64,000 nt of DNA from contig NZ_JAPYPG010000006.1 in assembly GCF_029937755.1 (NCBI RefSeq), positions 1-64,000 of the forward strand, read 5' to 3'. Below are positions 1-8,852 of this stretch, in pieces. Numbering within the stretch: the stretch's first letter is position 1; every line of letters starts with the position of its first letter. The DNA is from Henriciella sp. Its GTDB lineage: Bacteria > Pseudomonadota > Alphaproteobacteria > Caulobacterales > Hyphomonadaceae. A model generated the notes under the pieces. The model searched no databases, was not told the origin of the DNA, and saw nothing but the letters and a program-made list of their open reading frames with translations. A program made the position numbers and the translations under genes.

Positions 1-38
1 AAGAAAGGCGAACAGACTCTCCGAATGAACGGCCCGGA

Positions 39-653
39 TCACGGGGTTGGGTCACTTGTAATAACGATTTCATTTGGTTCCGTTACGCACCCGTGGATCT
101 TGTATATTTCGCCTATAGTGAAGGGCATGCCGCGAAGTGCATTCTGTCCAACAATCACTTCGTGATCTGGAAAAACGGTTTCAAGAAATGTGTCGTAATT
201 GGTCGTGATAACCGCGTGGGGCTTTATTTCTGCCAGCAGGCCAATTTCCTTGGCGAGAGATTCATCAGGCAGGTCGCTCAATTCCTTTGGTGTTCTCTCG
301 TCAAAGTGTTGTGCTATCGCAGTTTTGAGAAACAAGTCTGCTGGAGTTGCCTCATCAAAAAGCTGTTTCGGAAATCGATTTTTTCCCGTTGACCAAGCCC
401 ACTCTCGATAGAAGTCGGAAAATACTTTACCAATTTGCGGCTGCGATGAGCACGATTGGGCGTAGTAGGCGTAGTCCTTATCAATTAGCGGGTTCTCTTC
501 AGCGAGATGCCGCAATAGTTCAGTCCAGCTGGGTGCCCCAAAATATCGTTTCGACATACCTGAGCCAAAGAATAGCACCGGCTGACATTGCAAGTCGCTT
601 ATTACGGTAGAGATGTCTTTGCCGATCCGGGCTTGGTACTCGTGATAGCTCAT
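39..653 (-). CDS. SIR2-like domain protein, C-terminally truncated
   Basis: The 204-residue product has the hallmarks of SIR2-like NADase/defence proteins. There is an N-terminal nucleotide-binding segment VLFFGSGMSKRYFGAPSW (about residues 27-44), the conserved VITTNYDTFLE (about 147-157) and the YKIHGC histidine motif (about 182-187). In anti-phage SIR2 proteins the Asn of TNYD and the His of KIHG form the NAD-cleaving site. The frame stops at ITSDPTP, just where the family normally continues into the last part of the Rossmann fold, so the domain looks cut short. GC is well below that of neighbouring genes, suggesting transfer. The last ~40 bases before the window edge are GC-rich in a different frame, so a breakpoint or frameshift is likely. 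No partner gene is visible. Confidence 0.7.
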   Translation of the reverse strand: MSYHEYQARIGKDISTVISDLQCQPVLFFGSGMSKRYFGAPSWTELLRHLAEENPLIDKDYAYYAQSCSSQPQIGKVFSDFYREWAWSTGKNRFPKQLFDEATPADLFLKTAIAQHFDERTPKELSDLPDESLAKEIGLLAEIKPHAVITTNYDTFLETVFPDHEVIVGQNALRGMPFTIGEIYKIHGCVTEPNEIVITSDPTP

Positions 654-752
654 TTATTTTCTCGCAATCTGCACGCAATTTTCTACCCAAAATGCATGTA
701 AATTGATAGGTGGCGACTAAAAAGCAATCGAACTTAGGTCTTCTCCCATCCC

Positions 753-887
753 TCTACCGCCCCTCACGCCGCCACGCCAGCAGCAGGAACGCCACAATCG
801 CCAGCGCCGCGAGCAGACCCGGCAGGAGCGGCAGGCTGGTCGAGCTTCTGACCGCATAGGCGCCCCGCTCACGCAGCCCCAGCCAGC
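753..887 (-). pseudogene. Detached 3' end of the vWA membrane-protein gene (direct repeat copy A)
   Basis: These 135 bases repeat the 3' end of the vWA gene (copy B, 2646-2780), including its last ~43 codons and stop. By my base-by-base alignment there are 7 substitutions and no indels, and all are synonymous: both copies encode LGLRERGAYAVRSSTSLPLL and the same C-terminal membrane helix ending RREGR. The fragment has no start signal and is joined 8 bases from the stop of the TonB-domain gene. A copy with only silent changes must have come from a functional homologue, not from decay of a local duplicate. The ORF listed at 754..963 is this fragment read through out-of-frame TonB-gene sequence. 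Confidence 0.85.
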
Positions 888-895
888 AACCCGGC

Positions 896-1948
896 CTAGT
901 CCTCGAGCTGGTATTCCAGCGGATAGATGATGGCGTGGCGTTCATAGGCCTGGCCGTCGACAATCAGCGGGTCGAAGCGCAGCGCGGCGACCGCCTTCTC
1001 GGACTCCTTCCGGAACTCCCTGTCACTGCACTCGGCATCGACATTCATGGGCCTGCCACGTGTGTCGATGTCGAAATGGACGTCGCAATAGCCTTCCATC
1101 CCGTGCGAGGCGGCCTCGGACGGGTAGGAGGGCCTTGGAGGCTCCCCCGGCTCCGGGTAGAGAAGCGTCCCGATGAGCCGCATCTTCATCGTCTCCAGCA
1201 GGTCATTGCCCGCCAGCGGGTGCGGCGGCGGCATGTCGAAGCCGGAGAAATACGTCTCGGCCCTGGCCTCGATCTCCGCGGCAAGCGCCTCATCGCCCTG
1301 GTGAAGGGCAATGGCGTAGGCCGTCCTGAAGGGGGTGCGGCTGTCTTCTTCTCCAAACGTATCGAGGAGCGGCAGCAGCAGGTCGAGCGCCTCGGCCGGC
1401 CTGTCCTGGCCGAGCAGGCCGATGGCGTGGGCCCATGTAAGCTGAGGCTTGAGGGAGGCGGGCGCGGCGGCGCGCTCACGCTGGTCGATCAGGACAAGCG
1501 CCTGCGGGCGTTCGGCATCGCGCAGCTTGTGGATCAGCGTGCGGACCTTTTCTTCCTTCGTGCCGCTGTCATCGTATTCGAGGCTCTGGACAATCACGTC
1601 GAGGGCCGCCGCAGCGGTGAGCGGGTCCGGCGATTCCGCGCTGACGAAGATCGAGGCGCCGTAGAAGGCTTCGCGGTCGCGGCAGGTGTACTTGTCCTTC
1701 TGCGACTCGGCCTGGATGTCGCTGAGGATGCTGTTGATGTGGTCGCGGATATCGTCCTTGCGGTAAGAGGGCAGGCGGGCGGTCTTGCGGTACCACTGCT
1801 TGATCTTCTTGTCGGCGCGGGGGCTGACGTCGCTGACCTGGCAGGGGGCGGCCTCTGCAGCTTGCGCGGCGGCTTCCGGGCTGGCTGCGGCGATGGCTGC
1901 GCCAGCGGCGAGCCCCAGCAGCACGGCCCTGAACGATCCTGATCCCAT
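896..1948 (-). CDS. TonB C-terminal domain periplasmic protein
   Basis: The 350-aa protein begins with an Ala-rich signal peptide (MGSGSFRAVLLGLAAGAAIAA, cleavage near AAAQA). A helical middle region of unknown fold follows, about residues 35-260. It ends with a TonB_C-type domain: PSYPSEAASHGMEGYCDVHF, then a Gly-Arg turn and a terminal strand pattern ending IIYPLEYQLED. It has no N-terminal transmembrane anchor or Pro-rich linker like classical TonB, so it is more likely a soluble periplasmic TonB-family protein than an ExbBD-driven energy transducer. It lies inside the repeat-bracketed cassette, divergent from the FKBP gene. The ATG start is supported by a GAGAGGGG-like ribosome site. Confidence 0.7.
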   Translation of the reverse strand: MGSGSFRAVLLGLAAGAAIAAASPEAAAQAAEAAPCQVSDVSPRADKKIKQWYRKTARLPSYRKDDIRDHINSILSDIQAESQKDKYTCRDREAFYGASIFVSAESPDPLTAAAALDVIVQSLEYDDSGTKEEKVRTLIHKLRDAERPQALVLIDQRERAAAPASLKPQLTWAHAIGLLGQDRPAEALDLLLPLLDTFGEEDSRTPFRTAYAIALHQGDEALAAEIEARAETYFSGFDMPPPHPLAGNDLLETMKMRLIGTLLYPEPGEPPRPSYPSEAASHGMEGYCDVHFDIDTRGRPMNVDAECSDREFRKESEKAVAALRFDPLIVDGQAYERHAIIYPLEYQLED

Positions 1949-1965
1949 GGTTGCGCCCCTCTCTC

Positions 1966-1980
1966 ACTGTTAGAAACAGT
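1966..1980. promoter_or_regulatory. Inverted repeat ACTGTT-AGA-AACAGT upstream of TonB-domain gene
   Basis: A perfect 6-bp inverted repeat with a 3-base centre lies 18 bases upstream of the TonB-domain start codon. It could be an operator or a small 5' leader hairpin. The rest of the 259-base divergent spacer to the FKBP gene shows no promoter or RNA I can name. Confidence 0.35.
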
Positions 1981-2207
1981 TCCTGCTTAGAGCGCTTGCG
2001 CGGCAGGGTCGAGTCCGGCGCGGGCTGTAATGGCTATTGCCCTTGGCAGGGCGCAGGCGCCGCATTCGCGGGCATCAGCATGGCGAGCCATGCGCAAAGC
2101 TATGCCCGGTGCCTGAATTTGACAGGCAGCGCTGGGATTGCGACGACTGTGAGTTGCTGGGGCGCATGCCTGCGCCTGACCTCATCAACACACGATAGGA
2201 TTATACT

Positions 2208-2645
2208 ATGCAGTCCGCAACGAAGGGCGACACTGTCCTGATAGACTACACTGTTCAAACAAATGACGGCCGGGTTGTTGGCAAGACCGAAGACGGCACG
2301 CCGGCATCCGTGACCATAGGCGAGGGCCAGATCTTTCCGGAAGTCGAAGCCGCCCTCGATGGTCTGGAGGTCGGTGGAGAGCGGTCCGTCATGGTCAGCG
2401 CTGACAATGCTTTCGGCCCGCGCCGGGAAGACATGCTTATCGATATTCCGCGCGAGCAACTGCCGAGTGAGCCGGCCCTCGAGCCTGGAATGACCCTGGC
2501 GGCTCAACAGCAGGATGGGTCAACGGTGAACCTTACGATCACCGAAGTCGGCGACGAAAAGGTCACGGCCGACGCCAACCACCCTCTTGCTGGTGAAGAT
2601 CTGCAATTCGCGCTCACACTGGTCGAGATCAAGCCGGCCGCCTGA
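2208..2645 (+). CDS. FKBP-type peptidyl-prolyl isomerase, SlyD-like
   Basis: The 145-aa protein has the SlyD/FkpB architecture. An N-terminal FKBP half (KGDTVLIDYTV...DGRVV) leads to the central GEGQIFPEVEAALDGLEVG motif, an inserted-in-flap chaperone domain (about residues 70-125), and a return to the FKBP fold through ANHPLAGEDLQF. That last block is the family signature. It catalyses proline cis-trans isomerisation and acts as a cytoplasmic folding helper; no signal peptide is seen. It lacks the His-rich metal-binding tail of E. coli SlyD. The stop codon directly abuts the 3' end of the convergent vWA gene and the start of repeat copy B, so this gene forms one end of the cassette. Confidence 0.9.
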   Translation: MQSATKGDTVLIDYTVQTNDGRVVGKTEDGTPASVTIGEGQIFPEVEAALDGLEVGGERSVMVSADNAFGPRREDMLIDIPREQLPSEPALEPGMTLAAQQQDGSTVNLTITEVGDEKVTADANHPLAGEDLQFALTLVEIKPAA

Positions 2646-2646
2646 T

Positions 2647-4617
2647 CTACCGCCCCTCACGCCGCCACGCCAGCAGCAGGAACGCCACAATCGCCAGCGC
2701 CGCCAATAGTCCCGGCAGGAGCGGCAGGCTGGTTGAGCTTCTGACCGCATAGGCGCCCCGCTCACGCAGGCCGAGCCAGCCGGCGCCTTGCGCCGAGGCA
2801 TTGCGGCCGACACGGCGGATATCCGGCAGGCTGTCGCCCGGGCGGTCCAGCGTGTAGACACCGCCGCCGGTGATGTCGGCCACCGGCTGGAGGATGTCGG
2901 GCGTCGCTTCCAGCGCGGCATATTCCTTCGGATTGGCCGGGCCGTTCAGCGTCACGGCTTCGAGCCCGCCGGAGCGGGCACGGAACAGGCCGAGCCGGTC
3001 AATCGGGGCTTCGGCGACGAACTCGCCCGGGCCGGCTTCCTGCCAGTTCGGCTCCATCAGCGCGCCGTCGGGTGTCTCGATGGAGAGCGGCGGGGCATTG
3101 TCCGACAGGGTGCGCAGCGTCGCGCGCAGCGTGTCGCCCTGGGCTTCCAGCCGCAGCTGGCGCTCTTCCAGTTCCGGCTCCTTCATCAGCCAGTGCACCA
3201 TGCGCCGGATCAGCTCGGCAAACGGCCCGCCGCCATCATGGCCGCGCGCCCAGAGCCAGATCTGGCCCGACAGGAGCTGCGCGACCCGGCCATCGCCGAC
3301 GCGGTCGACCACGAGCAGCGGGTCGCCATTGGCCGTCATCAGCACGTCACCGGCCTCTGCGGTCGCCTCGATATAGCGCACCCAGCCGCCCCAGCTCTGG
3401 CCGTCGAGGCTCTGGGTGACGGTGTGGCGCTTGCCCGTGTCTGAGAGTTCCGGCGTGAATTCGCCGACCTCGATCGTATTGGTCGGCAGGGCGGGCAGCA
3501 CGCCTGCGAGCGGTGTGTTGGCGAGGCTGGCCGGGCCGGCGAAATCCTCGCCCGCCGCGATCAGCAGGGCCCCGCCATCGGCGACATAGCGCGCCATGTT
3601 GGCGAGGTAGCTCATCGTGATGACGGTGCGCCGCTCATACTGGTCGAAGATGATGAGATCGAACTCGTCGAGCTTGCCCTCGAACAGTTCGTCCGTGGGG
3701 AAGGCGATCAGCGCCATTTCCTCAAGCGGGGTGATGTCCTGCTTGAAGGGCGGGCGCAGGATGGTGAAGTGGACGAGGTCGACCGAGGGGTCGGATTTCA
3801 GGAGGTCGCGCCAGACCCGGCCGGCGGCGTTCGGCTTGCCGGTGATCAGCAGCACGCGGAGGCGATCACGCACGCCTGAGAGCGTGGCGGCGGTGCGGTT
3901 ATTCGCCATGGTCAGCTCCTGCTCACCCTCCGGCGTCTCGACCACGACGATATTGTCGCCGCGCCGCTCGATCTCGATGGGCAGCGGGGTGTCCTCGCCA
4001 GTCTCCACGGTGATGCGTTCCGGCAGGCCGCCATTCACCGAAACGGTGACGGTCGCGGTGTTGGCGACCGGGTCATCGACGCGCACGACGAATTGCGCCT
4101 CCTCGCCGACAATCCCGAAATCGGGCGACTGGACGAGCGAGATGCGCCGGTCACCGCTGTCGGGGTCGCCGGAAATCAGGGCATGGATGGGCCCAAGCTC
4201 GGCAAGCCGGGACAGGCTCTCCGGTATGTCATGGACCTGCCCGTCGGTGATCAGCACGGCACCGGCAATCCGGTCACGCGGGACATCCGCCATCAGGCCT
4301 TCCAGCGCGCCGATCAGGTTGGTGCCATCCGACTGGCTGTCGGTCTCGATGATGCGGACCTCGAGCGAGGCATCGGCATCGAGTTCGTCCTGCAGCTGTT
4401 CGCGCGCGGCATTCGCGATCTCGGTGCGCTCGCCGAAGGTCATGCTTTCGGAGCGGTCGACGATGACGGCGGCGACGGACGGCAGCGGTTCGCGCTCCTC
4501 GCGGACATAAGCCGGATTGGACAGGGCGGCGGCCAGCGCCGTCAGCGCCGCGGCGCGTGTCAGCCAGGCCCGTCCGCGCCAGCGCAGATAGGCGAGATAG
4601 GCCAGCACACACACCAC
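2647..4617 (-). CDS. vWA and GATase-like domain membrane protein
   Basis: The protein starts in a transmembrane stretch. A von Willebrand A-type domain follows with a MIDAS-like VDRSESM motif (about residues 53-59), then a beta-rich region and a class-I glutamine-amidotransferase-like fold (YVADGGALLIAAGEDFAGP). It ends in a second helix, LLPGLLAALAIVAFLLLAW. Proteins of this shape are the last gene of alphaproteobacterial moxR-DUF58-DUF4159 operons and are thought to act with the MoxR ATPase; no substrate is known. The GTG start shown lies inside the first hydrophobic segment. The frame stays open upstream (LTEAGRISFDPLLGWPV) without ATG, GTG or TTG, so a CTG start near 4685 is possible. Its 3' end is the source of the direct repeat. 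Confidence 0.85.
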   Translation of the reverse strand: MVCVLAYLAYLRWRGRAWLTRAAALTALAAALSNPAYVREEREPLPSVAAVIVDRSESMTFGERTEIANAAREQLQDELDADASLEVRIIETDSQSDGTNLIGALEGLMADVPRDRIAGAVLITDGQVHDIPESLSRLAELGPIHALISGDPDSGDRRISLVQSPDFGIVGEEAQFVVRVDDPVANTATVTVSVNGGLPERITVETGEDTPLPIEIERRGDNIVVVETPEGEQELTMANNRTAATLSGVRDRLRVLLITGKPNAAGRVWRDLLKSDPSVDLVHFTILRPPFKQDITPLEEMALIAFPTDELFEGKLDEFDLIIFDQYERRTVITMSYLANMARYVADGGALLIAAGEDFAGPASLANTPLAGVLPALPTNTIEVGEFTPELSDTGKRHTVTQSLDGQSWGGWVRYIEATAEAGDVLMTANGDPLLVVDRVGDGRVAQLLSGQIWLWARGHDGGGPFAELIRRMVHWLMKEPELEERQLRLEAQGDTLRATLRTLSDNAPPLSIETPDGALMEPNWQEAGPGEFVAEAPIDRLGLFRARSGGLEAVTLNGPANPKEYAALEATPDILQPVADITGGGVYTLDRPGDSLPDIRRVGRNASAQGAGWLGLRERGAYAVRSSTSLPLLPGLLAALAIVAFLLLAWRREGR

Positions 4618-4679
4618 CAGCAGGGCGATGAGGACCGGCCAGCCGAGCAGCGGGTCAAAGCTTATGCGTCCGGCCTCGG

Positions 4680-7541
4680 TCAGTTCGGGCCTCCATCGGG
4701 GCTTGGCGGGATATTGTTGAAGTCGAAGCGGTCTTCCGGCGCCGGGGCGTCCTCATCGCGTTCGCCGAGGCGTTCCAGCAGGGCGGGCAGGTGGACCTGG
4801 TCTTCCTTGTAGTTGCCTGTCAGCACGTACATGATCAGATTGATCCCGAAGCGCTTGGCCAGTTCGCGCTGCTGGTCCCCGCCATCGACGGAATAGACCG
4901 GGCGGCCATGCTCATCGACTGCCCAGGCGGCTAGATAGTCCGCATCCCCGATAATCAGCCGGGAAACGCCATCGCCGCGACGCTCGGCCTTGTCGCCGAC
5001 GCCGGAGGACTCGATCCAGAGGCGGCGGTTCTGGTAGCGGCCGGGAAAGCTGTCGAGCAGGTAGAAGCTGCGGGTCAGCACATGATCCTGCGGCACGGGC
5101 GAGAGGGGCGGCGTATCGAGGCCGGGCAGCATCCGGTCGAGGTCGGCGAAACTGTCGGACCCGGCCATGTCGCCGCCATTGCGCGTGTCGATGAAGAGCG
5201 CGCCACCATTGCGGAGATACTCGTTCAGCCGCTCGACGGCCCGCGAGCTGAGCGGCTCGGCGCCTGCCGGCAGGGCGAGGAAGATCACGGGATAGACATC
5301 GAGCGCATCGGTCTCAGGATCGACATCGTGCGGCTCGGCCGGTTCCACGGAGGTACGCCGGTACAGGACGAGCGAGAGGCCGCGCAGGCCTGCCAATGTC
5401 GCCTGGTCGACAGCGGCATCGCCCGTTTTGATATAGGCCAGCCGCATGTCGAGGGCCGCTTCCGTCGCCTTGTCGATCTCCCCGGAGACATTGACGTCGA
5501 CGCCGTAGCCGGGGCTCGAGCGGTAGCTATAGGGGCTGGGGCTGACATCATAGCGTTGGGCTTCTGCCGGCAGCTGGACAGCCTGGACGGCCGGGAAGGC
5601 CAGCGCCACGAGAACGGCTGCGCGCGCGGCGCGGTTGACCAGCGGCAGGCGCCCGGCAATGGCGAGCGCGATGATCAGGTCGATGGCAATCAGAAGCCCC
5701 GCAAGGCCCAGTAGCGGGCCGCCGAGCCGGGCAGACCGGGCTTCCGCATCGCCGAGCAGGCGTGTTCCGGTCGGCCAGTCTGTAACCAGCTCGGCTTCAT
5801 AGCCCGCCGCGGCATTGATCGCGCGGGTGCCGGATGGCCCACGGTAGAGACCCGGAGGATGGGACTCGGACGGCTCGATCCCGGCAAAGTCGCTGGCGGC
5901 GACCGGCGTCGCATTGGAATCGGGCGTCACCAGGCGGCCATAGCCGTTGAGCACGATGTCTGGCGAATAGGTGCCCTCGCTGTCGCTGACGGCCTCTCCG
6001 CGACCGGCCGCGATGGCCCGGCGCAGCATTTCAACGAAGGTGCCGGAATAGGGCAGGTCCGACCAGTCCGGCCCGGCCGTGACATGAAACAGGATCAGCA
6101 TGCCCTGTCCGCGCGATGCAGCGGTGACCAGCGGAGAGCCGTCCGAAAGCCGCGCCCAGGTCTTGCTGGCGAGTTCCGGATCGGGCCGCGCCAGAACCTG
6201 CTGGCGGATTCTCACATCCTCCGGCGTGGGCAGGCCAGTGAAGGGTGAGGTCGCCGGAAAGCTGCCGATCGATTGCGGATCTTCCCATGTCAGCGCCCCG
6301 CCAATCGCACGCGAAGAACGGCGCAGCGGGGTTGGTACGAGATTGTCGACCTGTCCGGCCATGCGCGGACCTGCAAACCGGATCAGCGCGCCGCCCTTCC
6401 GGACCCATTCGGTCACCTCTGTTTCGAGGTCCGGGGCCAACTGGCCGATATCGGTCATGATGATCGCATCAGGGTTGGCGGCAATCAGGTCCGGCAGGCT
6501 GCTCTCGGTAATCGTGGCGAAAGGCTCAAGCGCCTTTCGGACATAGTGCATGTCAGAAAGCAGCGGCTGGGCCGCCGAGTCGCCCGAGACAAGGCCGACT
6601 CGGCGGGAACGTGCTGCTGAATCCCAGAGCCATACACTGCCAGCGCCTTCAGAGCCCGTGATGGTAAAGCGGGCTATCCGGGCCAGAGCGGCCGCGGGAA
6701 TGTCGAATACGGCCTGCGCATCGGCCTGATCCTTGGCGAAGGAGGCTTCCGCCGTGGCGAGCGCAGCCCCGTCGAGCGTCAGCGCGGAGACATAGCGCTG
6801 GCTGTCCTCTGCGGTATCGGCCCGGGTGAGCCTCACCGTCGCCCCATCGGCGTCGGAGCTCAGCGCGGTAATCGCGGATGGCCCGCGGGGTGGGGCGGCA
6901 TAGACGCTGAGCGGTGCGACAGCCGACAAGGCCCGGGCAAAGGGCAGGGCGGTTTCAGGATCGAGGCCGTCGGTCACCCAGAAAATACGGCCAGGCTCGA
7001 GCCCGGCTTCCTCCAGCCGCGCCAGCGCGTCCTCGCGGTCGACGCCCCACGCCACCGGGTCGAGCGAGTTCACCCGCTGGGGCAGTTCGGTCTTGGTCAG
7101 CCGTTCGGACGGGTCGGCATTCAGCGATTTTGGTGCGGTCAGCAGCAAGTGGCCTGCCGTGTTGCGGCCTTCTCCATCAAGGGCGCCTGCGGCGACCGAG
7201 CGGATCTCACTCCAGCGGGCCGCACTGGTCCAGCCATTGTCAACCACGACAAGGACGGGGCCGGACGCTTCGCTTTCGGGGCTGGCTCCCGGTGCATAGA
7301 CCGGTTGCGACAGGCCGATAATGGCCGCGGCGGCCGCCAGCATCCTCAGCAGCAGGATCCACCATGGCGTGCGCGCCGGGGTCTCGTCGCGTGGTGTGAC
7401 ATCGTCGAGCAGGCGCAGGGATGGCAGGTCGGCTTCCTGCGGGGCCGGCGGGGTCGCGCGCAGCACATACCAGATCACCGGCAGGGCGATCAGGCCGAGC
7501 AGGGCAAGCGGCGCACCGAACAGGAAGGGGCCGAACATCAT
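4680..7541 (-). CDS. DUF4159 domain protein with N-terminal BatA-type membrane region
   Basis: The 953-aa protein opens with the BatA-like double helix (MMFGPFLFGAPLALLGLIALPVIWYVL and WILLLRMLAAAAAIIGLSQP). A large periplasmic vWA/GATase-like region follows, with two further helices near residues 650-700. It ends in a DUF4159 domain (about 720-930; YPVIFLALPAGAEPLSSRAV, LNEYLRNGGALFIDTRNGG). It overlaps the DUF58 gene by 4 bases (ATGA), so the two are translationally coupled. Family knowledge places it with MoxR/DUF58 in a membrane complex with suggested chaperone or envelope-stress roles; the exact function is not known. The length is usual for this alphaproteobacterial family. Confidence 0.88.
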   Translation of the reverse strand: MMFGPFLFGAPLALLGLIALPVIWYVLRATPPAPQEADLPSLRLLDDVTPRDETPARTPWWILLLRMLAAAAAIIGLSQPVYAPGASPESEASGPVLVVVDNGWTSAARWSEIRSVAAGALDGEGRNTAGHLLLTAPKSLNADPSERLTKTELPQRVNSLDPVAWGVDREDALARLEEAGLEPGRIFWVTDGLDPETALPFARALSAVAPLSVYAAPPRGPSAITALSSDADGATVRLTRADTAEDSQRYVSALTLDGAALATAEASFAKDQADAQAVFDIPAAALARIARFTITGSEGAGSVWLWDSAARSRRVGLVSGDSAAQPLLSDMHYVRKALEPFATITESSLPDLIAANPDAIIMTDIGQLAPDLETEVTEWVRKGGALIRFAGPRMAGQVDNLVPTPLRRSSRAIGGALTWEDPQSIGSFPATSPFTGLPTPEDVRIRQQVLARPDPELASKTWARLSDGSPLVTAASRGQGMLILFHVTAGPDWSDLPYSGTFVEMLRRAIAAGRGEAVSDSEGTYSPDIVLNGYGRLVTPDSNATPVAASDFAGIEPSESHPPGLYRGPSGTRAINAAAGYEAELVTDWPTGTRLLGDAEARSARLGGPLLGLAGLLIAIDLIIALAIAGRLPLVNRAARAAVLVALAFPAVQAVQLPAEAQRYDVSPSPYSYRSSPGYGVDVNVSGEIDKATEAALDMRLAYIKTGDAAVDQATLAGLRGLSLVLYRRTSVEPAEPHDVDPETDALDVYPVIFLALPAGAEPLSSRAVERLNEYLRNGGALFIDTRNGGDMAGSDSFADLDRMLPGLDTPPLSPVPQDHVLTRSFYLLDSFPGRYQNRRLWIESSGVGDKAERRGDGVSRLIIGDADYLAAWAVDEHGRPVYSVDGGDQQRELAKRFGINLIMYVLTGNYKEDQVHLPALLERLGERDEDAPAPEDRFDFNNIPPSPDGGPN

Positions 7542-8404
7542 AGGCGCGCTCCGAAGAGTTCGAGCGCCTGTTTCAGGTCAGACGCGCAGCGCTGCAGCGG
7601 CGAGCCGGTCGAATGTCGCACCAGCTGCCAGCCCATGCCGGCGGCCATGTTCTCGAGCGCTTCAAAGTGCGCGGTGTAGCGCTGGACGTATTCTTCGCGG
7701 ATCGTTTCTGCGCGTCCGAAGATGCGGGACAGTGCTCCGCCCGGGCGTGAGAAACGCACGCGTCCGCGCCACGGAAACGTTTCCTCGATGGGATCGCTGA
7801 TGGCGAGAAGGATGCCTTCCTTCGATGTGCCGGCCAGCGGCGCCAGGCGGTCGCGCCAGACATCAACCGGATCATAGAAATCGCTCGCGACGACGAAGAT
7901 GGACTGGGATTTCGGCGGCGGCGGAAAGCCCTGCGCCGTTTTGGCAAGCAGGTCCTCGGCAAGCTTGTCGCCGGCCGCCCTGCCGAAGCCGGGGGTGCGG
8001 CCCGATCCCAGGGCGCCGATACGTTCTCCTGCCTTCGACAGGAGCAGCGCAGCAGCCAGCATGGAAATACGGGCGGCATCTGCCTTGTGCAGGCGCGCCG
8101 GTTCGCCTGACCAGTCAAACCCGGCATGCGGGTCGCACCAGAAAAGCACGGTGCGCGAGGTTTCCAGCTCGGTCTCGCGAACGAACAGGTCATCGCCCCG
8201 GCCGGACCGGCGCCAGTCGATCCGCTGGGCGGCATCCTCCTGGGCGTAGTGACGGTATTGCCAGAACTGTTCGCCGGTGCCTGCACGCTTGCGGCCGGCC
8301 GCGCCGAGATGCGCAGTGTCGGCGGCGCGGGCCTGCAGGTTCAGGCCGGGAAGGGAACGGGCAAGAACCTCGGCTTCTGCGCGCAGGGTGGCGGCGTCCA
8401 TCAT
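7538..8404 (-). CDS. DUF58 domain-containing protein
   Basis: I start this gene at MMDAATLRAE (ATG at 8404), not at the longer ORF start, because this ATG forms an ATGA overlap with the stop of the upstream lipoprotein gene. The 288-aa product has the DUF58 core: GTGEQFWQYRHYAQEDAAQRIDW (about residues 43-65), followed by RSGRGDDLFVRETELET. The vWA-like half begins VLFWCDPHAGFDW. It has no clear membrane helix, unlike longer DUF58 proteins. DUF58 proteins accompany MoxR AAA+ ATPases across bacteria and are assumed partners. It is coupled to both flanking genes. Confidence 0.92.
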   Translation of the reverse strand: MMDAATLRAEAEVLARSLPGLNLQARAADTAHLGAAGRKRAGTGEQFWQYRHYAQEDAAQRIDWRRSGRGDDLFVRETELETSRTVLFWCDPHAGFDWSGEPARLHKADAARISMLAAALLLSKAGERIGALGSGRTPGFGRAAGDKLAEDLLAKTAQGFPPPPKSQSIFVVASDFYDPVDVWRDRLAPLAGTSKEGILLAISDPIEETFPWRGRVRFSRPGGALSRIFGRAETIREEYVQRYTAHFEALENMAAGMGWQLVRHSTGSPLQRCASDLKQALELFGARL

Positions 8405-8850
8405 GGCGCGACCTTCTCTGCGCAATCGAGGGCAATGGCGATGCTGTTTCGCCACTGCTCCGGCGCGTCGCCAGCGGAAGACAGGGCAGCGGCGCGTTGC
8501 TGCTCGCTCAATCCCGCCTCGGCATTGATCCCTTCAAGGAAAGCTTCGGCCTTTGCCGATTCACCTGAAAATTGCGCGGCGCTGATGTCGAGGCCTTCGC
8601 GTTTTGCCCAGACGTGCAGGACACGTGCGCTGGCATCAGAAAGCTGCCGGCGGGCGGCCTGGCGTTCGCCCGGCGCCATTTCTGGCCCGGCCACCTGCAC
8701 GGCAAGCGAAGCGCGCTGCAGCGAGCGATGACAGTCAGCCAGCGCGTCGGCATCCGGCGGCCCGGCGTCCCGTGCGCAGGCTGACAGCGCGCTTGCGCCA
8801 GCGAGCCCCAGGCCTGCCAGCATGCATCTGGATCGCAGAGCAGGTGTCAT
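8401..8850 (-). CDS. Small lipoprotein of unknown function in the moxR operon
   Basis: The 149-aa product has a lipoprotein signal, MTPALRSRCMLAGLGLAGASALSAC, with the lipobox Cys at residue 25. The mature part is a short, helix-rich, Ala/Glu-rich domain with two further Cys residues (DCHRS and LDCAEK) that could form a disulfide. I do not recognise the family. It sits between moxR (2-base gap) and DUF58 (ATGA overlap), so it is almost certainly co-translated with the MoxR system and may be its outer-envelope component. That role is inferred from position alone. Confidence 0.8.
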   Translation of the reverse strand: MTPALRSRCMLAGLGLAGASALSACARDAGPPDADALADCHRSLQRASLAVQVAGPEMAPGERQAARRQLSDASARVLHVWAKREGLDISAAQFSGESAKAEAFLEGINAEAGLSEQQRAAALSSAGDAPEQWRNSIAIALDCAEKVAP

Positions 8851-8852
8851 CT

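Noticed and set aside
935-1942. 335-aa plus-strand ORF opposite the TonB-domain gene
   Set aside because: It has shadow composition rich in Arg/Gly/Val; the minus strand has a signal peptide and a TonB_C domain.
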